The position numbers were made by a program, and so were the translations under genes. Of a DNA stretch of 64,000 bases, positions 23,161 through 32,654 are shown one piece after another. This stretch comes from Xanthostigma xanthostigma (taxonomy: Eukaryota > Arthropoda > Insecta > Raphidioptera > Raphidiidae). Location: contig OY754464.1 of assembly GCA_963575645.1 (NCBI GenBank), positions 73,320,948-73,384,947 on the forward strand. The letters run 5' to 3'. Positions within the stretch are counted from its first letter, which is position 1. Every line of letters begins with the position of its first letter. A model generated the notes under the pieces. It was given only the letters and a program-made list of their open reading frames with translations. It had not been told where the DNA came from and ran no database searches.

Positions 23161-23801
23161 TCTATACTCTATACCAGGGGTGGGCAAACCGCTTGATTGT
23201 CGGGCCACATTGCGGATGAAAATTTGACAGCGGGCCAAACAATTTCTTTTTCTAATTTTAAGTATAGTTTTTTTTGAAACAGCAATTTCAAGTTTTATAA
23301 ACACTATTTACTATTTTTCTAAAATTATTTTTATGCGCCAATTTATATTGGCAAACAGTAGGTATAGTATTTTTGCTTTTAATAATATTTTATAAAAGGT
23401 TTTGCGGGCCGGAAAGATTTCTACCGCGGGCCGTAATTTGCCCAGGCCTGCTCTATACTAATATATAAAGCTGAAGAGTCTGTTTGGTTGGTTGAATACG
23501 CTAATCTTAGGAACTACTGGTCCGAATTGAAAAAAAAAATTGTTGTATAGCCCATTTATCGAGGAAGGCTATAGGCTATATAATATCACGGTACGATCAA
23601 TAGGACCGGAGCATCAATGAAAAATGTTGCAAAATGTAACTCAAAATTTGCCCGTCCGACAATAAATTTTAAACGGTAACTCCGATCATCATGACATTTG
23701 GACACAACATTCATCTCGGTAAACTAAAACGAATGTGCGTACTCATGTCCCTCCCCCCATTCGTTCTTTTGCACCCGGGTGAAACCGGGCGGGACCCCTA
23801 G
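23161..23801 (+). mobile_element. non-autonomous Helitron, split by a hAT MITE
   Basis: The body (23452-23801) starts TCTATACTAATATATAAAGC and ends GGGCGGGACCCCTAG followed by T, with a GGGTGAAACC-type hairpin near the end. The family also occurs inverted at 36384-36724 and at 53396-54069. Its first bases (TCTATACTCTATAC) lie before the inserted element at 23175. Confidence 0.82.
23175..23450. mobile_element. hAT-like MITE with exact 8-bp target duplication
   Basis: Ends CAGGGGTGGGCAAA and TTTGCCCAGGCCTG form a short inverted repeat typical of hAT elements. The 8-mer CTCTATAC occurs immediately on both sides (23167-23174 and 23451-23458). At 276 bp it has no transposase. Repeated 'cgggcc' words lie near each end. 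Confidence 0.92.
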
Positions 23802-23875
23802 TCAAATATATTTATAGTGCATGATCCGATATTAGAAATATATTGTTATTTGATGACAAAGATTATATGTTAGAT

Positions 23876-24266
23876 AATATTATACACATTGATAAATAGC
23901 ACAAGAATTGCTTAGCTAAATCGCGTACCGATGCTGTTAAATTAAATAAATTCTAATTAACTCTTTGGGATCAACTTCCCCGATGTGTTAATCATAAAAT
24001 CAAGCAAATAAAATGTTAACAGCACAAATAAACTCAAAAGTAGACAGAGCACAACTATTTACAAGGTATGTTTATGTGAATGATCTATATTATCAATGGC
24101 ATATTCCCATTCCTTGGGTCATATTCTCTCATTTTAGGCTCGATTTTTATGACTAACAAATCGGGGAAGTTGAAACAAACCAGTTAATTAGAATTTATTT
24201 AATTTAACAGCATCGGTACGCGATTTAGCTAGGCAACCCATGTGCGATTTATCAATGTATATTATA
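23876..24266. repeat. inverted-repeat element
   Basis: Arms of roughly 125 bp: 'ctaaatcgcgtaccgatgct' on the left against 'agcatcggtacgcgatttag' on the right, extending through 'attaaataaattctaattaa'. The spacer of about 150 bp is unique. No coding capacity. Confidence 0.8.
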
Positions 24267-25187
24267 TTAAAATAACATTTAATCCTTTTTTTAAAGAAAA
24301 AACATTATCACTACAAAATAATTACAGTTGACATAATATCATCTTTGTCGTCATCAAACAACAGATGAGGGTATATATTTCTAATGCCGGATCTTAGACT
24401 ATTAGCTAGGCAAAAATCAACAATTAATGATATAAAACAAAAGCATTTTGTTGGTGTTATGCAAATCTTTTTACATGTTGGAATATTTGTAAGCTGAACC
24501 CAAATGAGTACCTATATATTATTATAAATTTCTTCAATTTTAATTTTCTGAATATTTGCAATGCCATTAAATGCGATTATGACATTATTTGTAAAATCAG
24601 AATCAACTTTTCGAATTATGAGAAAATAAGCACAAGCTTAAATAATAGTCTTATTAGCTAATGTGAAATGTACCACAAGCGAAGTTTGTATCCTACGGAA
24701 CCATTGGAGGGTTAAAGAATGCACATAGATATAAAGATTTTATCTCATAATATAACAAACGAATTTCGTTCGTTAAAACAAAACAAGAACTTCTGATAGG
24801 TCAAAGAAATTGTAAAGAGTATTAGGTTAGAGAATAAAAATAAAACTTAAATTGAGTTTCCTTATTGAGACACAAAGAGATGGCTATCTGAATATTCGTA
24901 TGCGTTGTTGAATTTTGAGTAGCTTGAATATATCTCGGGACTCAAAGCTAATTGGATTATTACAGAAAAAACAATTTTAATAATAATATAATGAACAGTA
25001 TAATACATTTTTGTATCATTATCGAGCAGCAAGCAGAAATTTGGTTTAATTATTTTAAGACACGCTAAAACAATTCACAGTTTATGAGGTTATGCAGAAA
25101 ACTCATTTCGTTTTGGAATCTTGGTCATTAAAAAGTAAATAAAAACTACATACAAATATATAAAAATAATAATATAAATGAAATTTT
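24267..25187. other. no gene recognised
   Basis: AT-rich, no repeat partner or domain recognised. Confidence 0.3.
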
Positions 25188-25815
25188 ACCATTCCAACCC
25201 ACAAGTGGGGAATGGTACTAGTATAGGTCAAAAATCACTTTTCAAAAATTTTACAATATCTTTCCGTTTTGAGGTTCCTCGAATCCAAAAAACATATTTT
25301 TGGAAAAACTCTGTGCGTCTGTTTGTCTGTGAACACGATACAGGTCAAACGGATAAGCGGATTGAAACCAAATTTTGGGAGGATGTTTGGTATGCAAATA
25401 TGAAGAGCTCAACTGTTTTTGGGGAAAATTGGCGCAATCGCAGAAGAGATGTATGCTATAACGGTGTTTTTTTATATAATAATGGTATACTTTTTATAAA
25501 GGCCTATTATTCTATTTATTTTTTCAAGAAAGTTTCGTTAAACTTTTTTTTCTAAACTTTAGTTTTGAAAATACATATTATGAAAATAAAAAAATCAGCC
25601 GCTCGTTTGTTTTATGGATCTGTCAGAAATAAAGCTTTGATTAATTTTTACATGACGTGTAACATATTATGTAGGTATAACCATGACAACGAATAGCAAA
25701 TATCACATTGAATACCCGCGTCACCTCACGCGATATCAGAAATTTTGTTTTCTTTTTTACAATCAAATGTCAACAATTTTCAAGTTGGAATGGTTCCCTC
25801 GCCCAATTGGCTGGA
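25188..25815 (+). repeat. 650-bp interspersed repeat R2, copy c
   Basis: The best preserved plus-strand copy. The frame 25178-25555 (125 codons) is uninterrupted here, with a segment reading HDTGQTDKRIETKFWEDVWY. Equivalent frames in other copies carry different stops and indels, and the sequence matches no protein family I recognise, so I do not call it a gene. The end has 'cccaattggctggattt'. Confidence 0.85.
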
Positions 25816-26215
25816 TTTTTTTTAAACATTGCGCTACGGATTTCTAAAAAAACTCAAAACTTGGACATAGCCCATTCAGCTTTATGCTCACCGATATACA
25901 GTCACAAATATGGGTAAAGAATTTGTCGTAATGTCCTTTGGGAATCCATTTTATACGAAATGAAAATAGAAAGCGCCACACTCACGGGCATTTGTTCCAA
26001 TCTTATTATCTTGCATCTAAATTGAAACCCATAAAATACTTTCCGAATCTCGACTGATCATTTCTTTTGAACATTTTGTACACCATATGAGTTAGTGGAG
26101 GGCTTCGATTCAACAAACTACTTAAAATAATTGTTAATCGTTCGTCAACAAACAAACTGTTCATCTTTTAAGAATTAAAGTAGAAAAACATCTTTAACCA
26201 ACAAATCTATTAATA
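25816..26215. other. no gene recognised
   Basis: AT-rich sequence between a repeat and a MITE. Confidence 0.3.
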
Positions 26216-26382
26216 GGTTCGTTCCAAGCAGCCGCGAACGGTAATAGAACTGTACACAATCTTGTCACTGCGCAGGACTGACTTGCGCACTAGCTCAAAA
26301 ATCGATACTGCGTAAGACAGTCTTGCGCAATAACAAGACTGTGTACGGTTTTGTTACCGTTCGCGGCTGCTTGGAACGAACC
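26216..26382. mobile_element. MITE, Tc1/mariner-like by TA duplication
   Basis: A compact 167-bp element. Ends GGTTCGTTCCAAGCAGCCGC and GCGGCTGCTTGGAACGAACC are perfect inverted repeats, with homology extending to about 45 bp. TA flanks both ends (26214-26215 and 26383-26384). Inner repeats 'actgcgcaggactgacttgc' and its partner give a fold of the whole element. Confidence 0.92.
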
Positions 26383-26544
26383 TATAATCTACTTCTTCGA
26401 CGAAATAAAGGAAGCCGACACCATACACGAACCAGTCTAGCTCCTGTAGGGAACCCTTAAAAAAATTCAAAATATTTACTTTAACATCATCTTACATTTT
26501 TGAATTAGCTTTATATATTTTTACAGATAAAGATAAACATTAAC

Positions 26545-26882
26545 TAAAGGTTCTGATATTCACAACATCAATACATGCCAAAAAACACTCTAAGAGCTCC
26601 TTATAGTCGCTTGAATTTGAGAAAAATATCCCCAGCCCATCTAGGGGTAGGTAACTATTTTTAATAAACTGCCTGTACATATAAAATTAGCTACAGATGT
26701 AAAACATTTCAGAAATTCTCTGAAAATGTATCCGCTGGAAAACGCTTTTTATAATTTAAATGAATATTTACTGTAATGTTCATTCCCTTGACAATTTTAT
26801 ACTGTACTTTACAGTTTCTTAAAATAAAAGCTTATTATTATTATTATTATTAATATTATTATTACTATTATTATTATTATTA
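26545..26882 (+). pseudogene. LINE C-terminal fragment with TTA tail
   Basis: The plus strand reads HQYMPKNTLRAPYSRLNL in one frame, and then, after a frame change, NKLPVHIKLATDVKHFRN followed by a short SLKMYPL tail. This is the 'H.Y.TR......P' and 'YN.LP..IK....F...LK' signature of the C-terminus of CR1/jockey-like LINE reverse transcriptases. A stop precedes an AATAAAAG-containing 3' region and a (TTA)n run at 26832-26882, as expected for the 3' tail of such a LINE. Everything upstream of the C-terminus is missing, so it is a 5'-truncated insertion. Confidence 0.78.
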
Positions 26883-27083
26883 CAGCAACAGTTTCAAATT
26901 TTATCTATACAGATGTCGAACATGCGAAGAAAATTGTGCATTTATATACAGCCCGATGTGTACATTATTTAAAACCAACGAAATAAAAAAAATTATCGTA
27001 ACGGTCTTGTCTAGTATTCTTTTTAGTTGTAAACTAGTTAACGAATTAAACTGGTTTTTTAACCCGTTAACGTAGCACAAGTT

Positions 27084-27118
27084 TATGAAAAAGTCTAAAT
27101 CTATAGACGAAACGTCGT
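27084..27118 (+). ncRNA. degenerate hammerhead-like motif 5
   Basis: ATGAAAAAG in place of CTGANGAAG, then stem GTCTA/TAGAC and GAAACGTC. Stem II and the GAAA box survive, but the first core box is mutated. Confidence 0.4.
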
Positions 27119-27202
27119 ACATTAATAAATATAATTTTTGTCCACAATCCTGCGACTTTTCTTATTAATATTATTATTATCTCGATGGACACGATATCTA
27201 AT

Positions 27203-27507
27203 TAGGGCTGCCACCTTTCAAAAAAAGCAGACCCGGAGATTTTGGAAAAATGTTTTTTTAATTAAAATGAATTACTTATTTATAGTAACGGCAACGTATT
27301 TTTTTACATTTAAATAAACTCGCTAGTACTAGGCTGACTTGGACCAGCTTGACACTTAATGTGTCCTTCCACTCTCGTCAGTCGAGACTCGAGTGACGAC
27401 AGTCGTCCGTGAAAGTCGGCTGGTTCTTCGCTGATAAACCCGTAGCCCGGATATGCACTATTCAAACCCGTACACTCCGGGTCAAACCCGGAGGGTTGGC
27501 AGCCCTA
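27203..27507. mobile_element. hAT-like MITE, 8-bp target duplication
   Basis: Ends TAGGGCTGCCA and TGGCAGCCCTA are inverted repeats. TATCTAAT occurs on both sides (27195-27202 and 27508-27515). At 305 bp there is no transposase; the frame at 27409-27606 crosses the right end and is not a gene. Confidence 0.9.
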
Positions 27508-27640
27508 TATCTAATATATACTGTTAAAATAATATATCACCTGTTAAAAAAGCCACCTCCGATCTGTATACAACATACAACTTCCTTCTCTGGATATAGC
27601 ATTTAAAAATACGAAAATGAAAGAATTGCAATTAACTTAC

Positions 27641-27737
27641 CGTTATCCATTGAAGATATTCCGAGCGACGATGAAGAAAATGTCGCCAAGGTTCTGCGTT
27701 TCTTCGAAATATCGAAGCTGCAGATCTCTGCTTTATC
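27641..27737 (-). CDS. candidate internal exon of an unidentified host gene
   Basis: On the minus strand a 97-bp segment lies between TTTATTTTGCAG (acceptor, 27738-27749) and GTAAGT (donor, 27635-27640). One frame is open throughout: DKAEICSFDISKKRR, then TLATFSSSSLGISSMDN, ending with one base of a split codon. A second frame is also open, so the frame is not certain. The segment is richer in CpG and GC than its flanks, has no repeat partner in the window, and has both splice signals in good context. The peptide is basic, then serine-rich, like a linker or a phosphorylatable region, and I do not recognise the protein. If real, the transcript runs from right to left and most of the window is intronic to it. 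Confidence 0.6.
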
Positions 27738-28058
27738 CTGCAAAATAAACAATATAAATTATCACAATATACCTACACTTTAATGTAACAAAAACAATAC
27801 GTAGGTATGTTTCCTTTAGCTTTGGTTCTCAAACAAAACAAAAGTTTTTAACAATTCCTTTTTTATTCCTAGTAAATTGTGTATATGTTACGGCTAGAAC
27901 CCGAAGTGCGGCTACACCTAGTTTTAGCCGGTTAGAACTAGGTGTAGCCACTTACTCTTGGTTAAATCTAGTATTGGCCGATTGTTTTCGGGTAAAACTA
28001 GGTCTAGCCGGTACCATTCCGGCTAGAACTAGGTCCAACCAAATCCTAGTGACTGATA

Positions 28059-28652
28059 GGGGAGGGAGGGGGAATGGCGCTCACTGGGTAATGGCGCTCA
28101 CCTCTGTAACTCTGTCAGAAAGGAACGTAGCAACACGTCACGTCGCGTGAAGCGCGAGGGGAGGAGGCCTCTAATAGACAGCGATGCAAACGGACAGTCA
28201 GCTCGCGTCATGCGACCGTGAAGAGCGTTTCTTTGTTTGCGGCCGCGCTGATCTAATTTTTAATTAGGTGCTGAACAAGTTAAGTTGCTGGGCTCGCTAT
28301 ACTATGGACTCAGTGTTGCAGATTTGCGTAAACTTGTTTATAAATTTGCTGAGCGGAACAAAATCAAAAACAATTATGATCAAAGCAGTAAAACAGCCGG
28401 ATTGGATTGGGGACACTACTTTATGAGACCCTGAGCGGCATTACCCAAAGTCAGGGGCAATGCCGCTCAAACATGTTTTTTTAATAATGTTTTCCTACTA
28501 CTAGTAGGTGAAAGATATATGCTTTTGTTGTTAAATTGTTGATTACTCGATAATTAAAGACTTTGTTACTCTTCTTAATTTTGATTTATAATAAATAATT
28601 TAAAAAATACACCATGTTTTCCTTAAGTGAACGCCATTCCCCCGTCCTACCC
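28059..28652 (+). mobile_element. pogo-like transposon, internally deleted copy 1
   Basis: Ends GGGGAGGGAGGGGGAATGGC and GCCATTCCCCCGTCCTACCC, each next to TA (28057-28058 and 28653-28654). The same element occurs longer at 47845-48747. This copy lacks about 300 bp between 'ttaattaggtg' and 'ctgaacaagttaag'. Both copies carry several sub-terminal AATGGCGCTCA-type words that may be transposase binding sites. Confidence 0.92.
28271..28434 (+). pseudogene. CENP-B-type HTH relic of pogo transposase, copy 1
   Basis: The plus strand reads EQVKLLGSLYYGLSVADLRK, then LVYKFAERNKI, then a segment ending DWGHYFMRP and a stop. This matches the second helix-turn-helix of pogo/Jerky-like transposases ('..yG.t..dvr.la...a..n....F.....aG..W...F..R'). 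The N-terminal psq-type HTH and the whole DDE catalytic domain are missing. The stop directly after MRP is the same in copy 2, so both descend from one already truncated parent. Confidence 0.75.
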
Positions 28653-29296
28653 TACTATGGTCTAGCCGATAACATGCCGGCTAAAACTAGATCCAACCAA
28701 ACTCTGGTGGATAAAACTAGATGAAAACAAGTTCAAACGTGTAACAGGCGAATTGTTCTTATAAATAATTAATTGTGTCGATTTATAAAAGTGTGATTGA
28801 TAATAATAATAACATTCTTTAAAGTTATAAAAGATAGAATTATTTTCTGTTCTTAAAAAAAATGTTTCTGATTGTTCCTGTTATGTAGTCCTACTTTAGT
28901 AAAAGTCAATTATTAAAATAAATTCGTTGAATTTTATTTTCTCTATGTTTCTTATTATTAGGTGTTTTTTTAATATCTTAAAAGCCAACAATATATGGCT
29001 TTATAGAGATAGTAGAACAACTTTCACCCAGGGTAGCCAACCTGTATATAGGTTACTCCTAGTAATAGGTTTGGTTGGATCTAGTTTTAGCCGGCATGTT
29101 ATCGGCTAGACGTAGTATCAGCCGCTAGGGTTTGGTTGGACCTAGTTCTAGCCGGAATGGTACCGGATAGACCTAGTTTTACCCGAAAACAATCGGCCAA
29201 TACTAGATTTAATCAAGAGTAAGTGGCTAAACCTAGTTCTAGCCGGCTAAAACTAGGTGTAGCCGCACTTCGGGTTCTAGCCGTAACATATACAAA

Positions 29297-30904
29297 AAAT
29301 CCTGTATGTTTTCCAGTGTTTATAGGCAAACTACCTAATTCATTGACGATAAATAATGAAAAAAAAACGAAGCTTTTAAGATAAACATTGTAAAACAGAT
29401 ACGCAAGTTCAATAAGAAAAGCTTTTATTTTTAACGAGGAATTGAGACGAGATTAAATTTATGTAGAAAAATCTATAGCAGCTTAATTTTAATTGCTGTT
29501 TTCAAACATGGAGGCCTCAACCCTCCACTGAGCACGTGGATCAATTAGTAGTATATCTTTTGTTTCGCTGGAAAATAGGGTAGCTTCGGCTCATTACACG
29601 ATCGTTGCAAATAACCTGACAAACCGAATTTTTGTACCAGCATAATATGGACGGAATGAAGTAGGTATATGCGTTTAGGATAGAGTGCTTTCAAGAAAAA
29701 AATTAAGGATTTACTTCTTTCAAATGGATTCTATTCTATCAACGATTTTATTAACTTTAAATTTTAATTTAATTGTACTGACATGTCAGATGAAATTTGT
29801 AATTTCCAATTGACAATAAAAATCTATTCTATTCTAAGAGATTGTTTGTTTATTTGTTTTAGTTTGTTTTTTAAATTTTGAGAAGCGATTGATGCGAAAT
29901 GTTTTTTTAATGTTCACTTCATTAGCCGCAGAATTTTTTTTTAACTTTCTCATATATACGGATTGCATGAGGAAAATATAAAAATTAGACATGAGACTTT
30001 GATAAATCTACACGTTTTTAAATTTCTTTGAACAAAAAAAAAGTGATTTAAAAAAATATCTATATGTCGATCGTCAGCCTAACCACTTCACTAAATTAAT
30101 TTTTCATGCGTAAAAACAAAACAAATGTGCGACTGGATTAATTATAATCCACACATATACTGCAGGGTTAAAGTATCTTTTTTTTCGACACACGTTTCAA
30201 TGTATATCCGTGATATTATATATAAAACAATCTTGAATATTTCGTATTTTAAAGTCAGATGTGTTCTCTTTGAACTTTGAAGAATTTTTGAAAGTTTTCT
30301 GATCATTTTATTTTATTGTAAAGCACAATAACTTAACTATTTTTTTGTAAAATTAAATTTTCTATATTACCTCCTTTTTCACAAGATGGCGGCGAAACTC
30401 AGTTTCTATCGATTGAGGTTATGTTAATCAAGATGTCGAATTATGCAACTTCACCAATTTTTAAAACTGCTGCAATATGAAATACGAATAACATAGCTAC
30501 TGACTCGCGACAGCGAGGCGCCATTTTTTCAACAGAACCTTCTACAAAGTTCGTTATATTATATTCTCTTTTTTGAAAAAGAAATTGTTTTTTTATTGAT
30601 TTTCAAGCATAGGTGATCAATAAATAACATGCCATTTTTATTTTGTAAAAAAATCCTAAAAAAAAACTAATTTTGTAAAAACTAAAAAAATTGATAAATA
30701 ACTATCTTTTTTTATTGGATGAGCATTATATGAGTTTCCATCTGTTGAAATTTGTCGATAGGCTAATAAATCACCTGTTATAATGATTAAAAATATGTAC
30801 CCATTAAGAAAAAAAAGAATGGAAATCTATATAAGTTTTATTGAATTAAACATTATATAACTTCTTATACTAAGATTACAAAAGATTCTTTCAAAAGGAA
30901 AAAA
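29297..30904. other. no gene recognised
   Basis: AT-rich with homopolymers. No repeat partner or exon was recognised. Confidence 0.3.
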
Positions 30905-31438
30905 CAAATCCTTATAGGATCACTTTGTTGTCCGTCTGTCTGTCAAGACGCTTGGGAATCAAAACCTATAGGGTACTTCCCGTTGACCCAAAAAATTAAA
31001 TTTGGCAAGAAGAAATGTCATATAGCACAAGAAAAGGGAAAAATCCGAAAACCGTAAATTTGTACTTACATACACAAAAAAAAATGTTTTTAAACCGCAA
31101 CAACATGCTACGCACGTACACAGTAACAGTTCTAATACAAAACAAGCGTCCGCTACTGGTGCGCCTATACAGCAAAATATGAGAACTCTCGCATACAGCA
31201 TGGTACGACAACTTGCCTATCAGATATAGCCACGAGCTACAATACAGTTCAGTAGTCCATCTGAACTCATTGCAATTACACGCTTAGTTGGCAAACTGAC
31301 CGCGACGTTTGTCGATGGATGGGGATAACAATTTTCCAACGGCTAAGCGGGAAAAATCTTCGAGACTCGATTCCCGTGATGGACGAACTATTAACATACC
31401 TACAAGTTTGTACGGAACTCGCACTTGGCCGGTTTTTT
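30905..31438 (+). repeat. insect interspersed repeat ending 'cacttggccgg'
   Basis: Begins near 'cgtctgtctgtcaagacgct', contains 'aacctatagggtacttcccg' and 'atccgaaaaccgt', and ends 'actcgcacttggccgg' plus a T-run. The composition is that of an abundant insect interspersed repeat, to my knowledge common in Lepidoptera. It has no coding function; frames on the minus strand (30959-31211) are antisense to it. Class not resolved. Confidence 0.6.
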
Positions 31439-31446
31439 TCAAATAT

Positions 31447-31884
31447 AAAGGCCACTGCACTCGAGGCTAGAAACGCTGCTAGATTCCTTGCTAGATTTGC
31501 CTACTAGATTTCTAGCGCTGGTTTTCTTGATTGCTGTTAAGTGCTCGCTTCACACGAGACTATTTTTCATGCGTGTTTTGTGGATAGATCTTGTGCGCGC
31601 GCAGTGACAGTTCGAATATAAACACAGAGCAAAACGTGTCTGTTGTCTGGCAGAATGACGCCAAGTGGGTGTTCAAGTGCCCACGTGAAGATACTGCTTC
31701 CTGATTGGTTCTTGCTCACACCTAGCAACAAATCTAGCAGGGAAAATAGCCCCTGTTCTAATGTTAAAACCTATCCTCTGAGCTAGCAAGGCAGCCCGCA
31801 GTGACGTCATTTCCAGCTTCGTAACCAGCCTACCGGCTAGCAGAACTTCCAGCAACATTTCTAGCCTCGTGTGCAGCGGCCTTA
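31447..31884. repeat. MITE with ~35-bp imperfect TIRs
   Basis: Left end AAGGCCACTGCACTCGAGGC and right end GCCTCGTGTGCAGCGGCCTT are near-perfect inverted repeats. Repeated 'ctagca' words fill both arms. A decayed fragment of the same family lies at 35583-35640 (minus). The frame 31673-31921 overlaps it and is not a gene. Confidence 0.75.
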
Positions 31885-32654
31885 AGTCAATGAATATCGA
31901 GATCTGGAATGTTGTTTCCACAATAATTCTTGGGGATTATATTTCAAGGTCGATATTTAGAATTTCTGTTCCATCTGCATACGAATAGGGAAACTAAAAA
32001 GACAGACAGATAATACCAATTTGTGTGAAAAGCCTCTAAAGATTACATGGTTTTGTATCTCCTTATTTCGTCACATCTGGCACAATCTAGGTCTCGTAAG
32101 TATTAATATTTGCGGTCACATTGCAAAGTGACTCATAAATGATAGGCTAGACGGTGAGGAGTTTTGGGTGCATTTTTTCGGCACAGGCGAGATTATTGTT
32201 GGAATCGCTTCGTTTTAGGATGTAGTTCAACCCCCTAAGTTTGCTTACAAATTGGTGGTGTGCTTGATTTTATAATTAACAATTAGTAACGAAAATAGTG
32301 TTTTTTTCTCTATTTCCTTTAATAACTCCGTTCCTTTTGACTTTTAGTATAGCATATGCATTGAGAAAGTTGTTCCTTATGAAATTTCCTAAAAAATGAG
32401 CACTGACAGAGGTCGCTAAGTGCGATTGTTAACTTTCAAATAGCCCCGAAAGTTAAAAAAACACGTTTTTTTCACTATATTTTTTTTACTAAAAAATGAC
32501 CGCACATAGATGTCTGAAAATTCTCAAAAATGATGTCTATGTTGACCCAAACATGCATGAATAATTTTAGCGTCATCGGTCAATTACTTCTTTTATTTAA
32601 TTGCAAATTGCGCCATTTTTTTCACAAACGGGTTTCGCTGGTCGGACTAAGTCA
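31885..32654. other. no gene recognised
   Basis: AT-rich sequence between the MITE and the large palindrome. Confidence 0.3.

Larger units (their letters stand above)
27884..29296. mobile_element. long-TIR element split by a pogo insertion
   Basis: Outer ends GTATATGTTACGGCTAGAAC and its complement at the right delimit arms of about 250 bp. The arms are built of repeated CTAG-containing words such as 'ggctagaactaggt' and 'ccggctaaaactaggt'. The left arm is interrupted at 28057 by the pogo element at 28059-28652 and resumes at 28655. The middle (28740-29040) is unique AT-rich sequence. The superfamily is unresolved because no clear target duplication was found outside the TIRs. Confidence 0.85.

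Noticed and set aside
25178..25555. 125-codon open frame in repeat R2 as a gene
   Set aside because: Related frames in six other copies have different stops and indels, and no family or start signal is recognised.
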